From positions 1,550,001 to 1,614,000 of the forward strand of contig NC_019697.1 in NCBI RefSeq assembly GCF_000317145.1: a stretch of DNA of 64,000 nt. Reading direction: 5' to 3'. Position 1 is the first letter of the stretch. The number at the start of each line of letters is the position of its first letter. Positions 63,571-64,000 of the stretch are shown here, piece by piece. This DNA is from Chamaesiphon minutus PCC 6605 (GTDB lineage: Bacteria; Cyanobacteriota; Cyanobacteriia; Cyanobacteriales; Chamaesiphonaceae). The notes under the pieces were generated by a model. That model was not told where the DNA came from and searched no databases. It worked only from the letters and a program-made list of their open reading frames with translations. Both the position numbers and the translations under genes were made by a program.

Positions 63571-64000
63571 ATTTAGGGGAAGGGGGAAGGGGTAAAGGGG
63601 AAAGGATAGAGAGAATAGTTGGTGGCTAAGGCAATCCAGAGCGCAACGCGCTAAACCCCTTTCCCCTTTAACCTTTACCCTTTCCCCCATCATACCACGC
63701 GATCGATGCTCGACAATATTGTCTAATTTTGGTCTAACGTATGGAAATGGATCTTTTCCGATGTTCGAGCAGTGGTATAATCTTACTAAGTTGGGGGAAG
63801 GGGGAAAGGGTAAGGGGTAAGGGGCAAAATGAAAATACTCACATCTTGCACCAGATCCAAAATCGTTAGTGAAGTGGGGTAAAGGGGAAAGGTTAAAGGG
63901 GAAAGGAATTCTCACATCTTGCCATCTATCCTTTACCCCTTCCCCTTGAAAGGGTTAAAGGGGAAGGGGTAAAGGGTAAAGGAAGGAACGAGCCGATCGC
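63571..64000. repeat. Short tandem repeat-rich intergenic DNA
   Basis: Several blocks of GGGGAAAGGGGTAAAGG-type units and complementary CCCCTTTCCCCTTTACC blocks (about 63576-63606, 63656-63690, 63792-63832, 63876-63908, 63932-63981), able to form multiple hairpins. No gene seen. Confidence 0.8.

Noticed and set aside
1-64000. CRISPR arrays, rRNA and tRNA genes
   Set aside because: No regular direct repeats with unique spacers and no rRNA or tRNA-like conserved blocks were noticed; the short tandem heptamers have no spacers.

Overview
The window looks like a stretch of a cyanobacterial genome. The HIP1-type octamer GCGATCGC and CGATCG-rich sequence are very frequent. Intergenic spaces carry 7-bp short tandem repeats (CCCCTAT, TAGGTAT and similar), and TrpE and TrpG are fused as in heterocystous and related cyanobacteria. 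The species cannot be fixed from sequence alone.

Region 1 (about 1-20.7 kb, all on the minus strand) is the most notable part: a co-directional gene set for an indolocarbazole (rebeccamycin/staurosporine-type bisindole). In transcription order it has an AraC-type regulator, a fused anthranilate synthase (trpE-trpG), trpC, trpA, trpB, a RebO-like L-tryptophan oxidase, a RebD/StaD-like chromopyrrolic acid synthase, a RebC/StaC-like flavoprotein, a glutathione S-transferase, a RebP/StaP-like cytochrome P450, an MFS exporter and a second FAD monooxygenase that leaves the window at base 1. The P450 is split by a 1,484-bp IS4-family element that made a 9-bp target duplication, so the aryl-aryl coupling step should be lost unless it is complemented elsewhere.

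An 84-bp element (80/84 identical) lies upstream of both the trpEG-led operon and, in the opposite orientation, a secreted beta-propeller/RTX-like protein gene at 23 kb. This suggests one regulon, probably read by the AraC protein encoded between them. An unrelated IS (21.07-22.56 kb) has landed between the two halves.

Region 2 (25-27 kb) holds three small membrane proteins of unknown role. Region 3 (27-44.6 kb, plus strand) is an exopolysaccharide locus: three GT4 and six related GT2 glycosyltransferases, a Wzc-like chain-length protein, an O-antigen-ligase/polymerase-like protein, a Wzx-like flippase and a hexapeptide acetyltransferase. The last GT2 is split by an IS1-family element with a perfect 8-bp duplication. 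A second copy of the IS4-family element follows.

Region 4 (46-53 kb) contains a hypothetical protein, a decayed feoB, a flavoprotein gene with an in-frame stop, two Fur-box-like palindromes, a shortened S13 carboxypeptidase and an intact dihydroorotase. Region 5 (53-55.7 kb) is a Dam-like adenine methyltransferase whose overlapping downstream partner (probably its restriction enzyme) is cut off after about 19 codons by a third IS4 copy lacking a target duplication. Region 6 (55.9-64 kb, minus strand) has a cupin protein, a DCC thiol-disulfide protein, topoisomerase I, three unrecognised proteins and a Fic-type toxin with a small partner.

Repeats are abundant: a three-member MITE-like family of about 205-258 bp, a 242-bp pair in inverted orientation around rebC-rebD-rebO-trpB, and many tandem heptamers that extend several reading frames artificially. 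No rRNA, tRNA or CRISPR array was seen.
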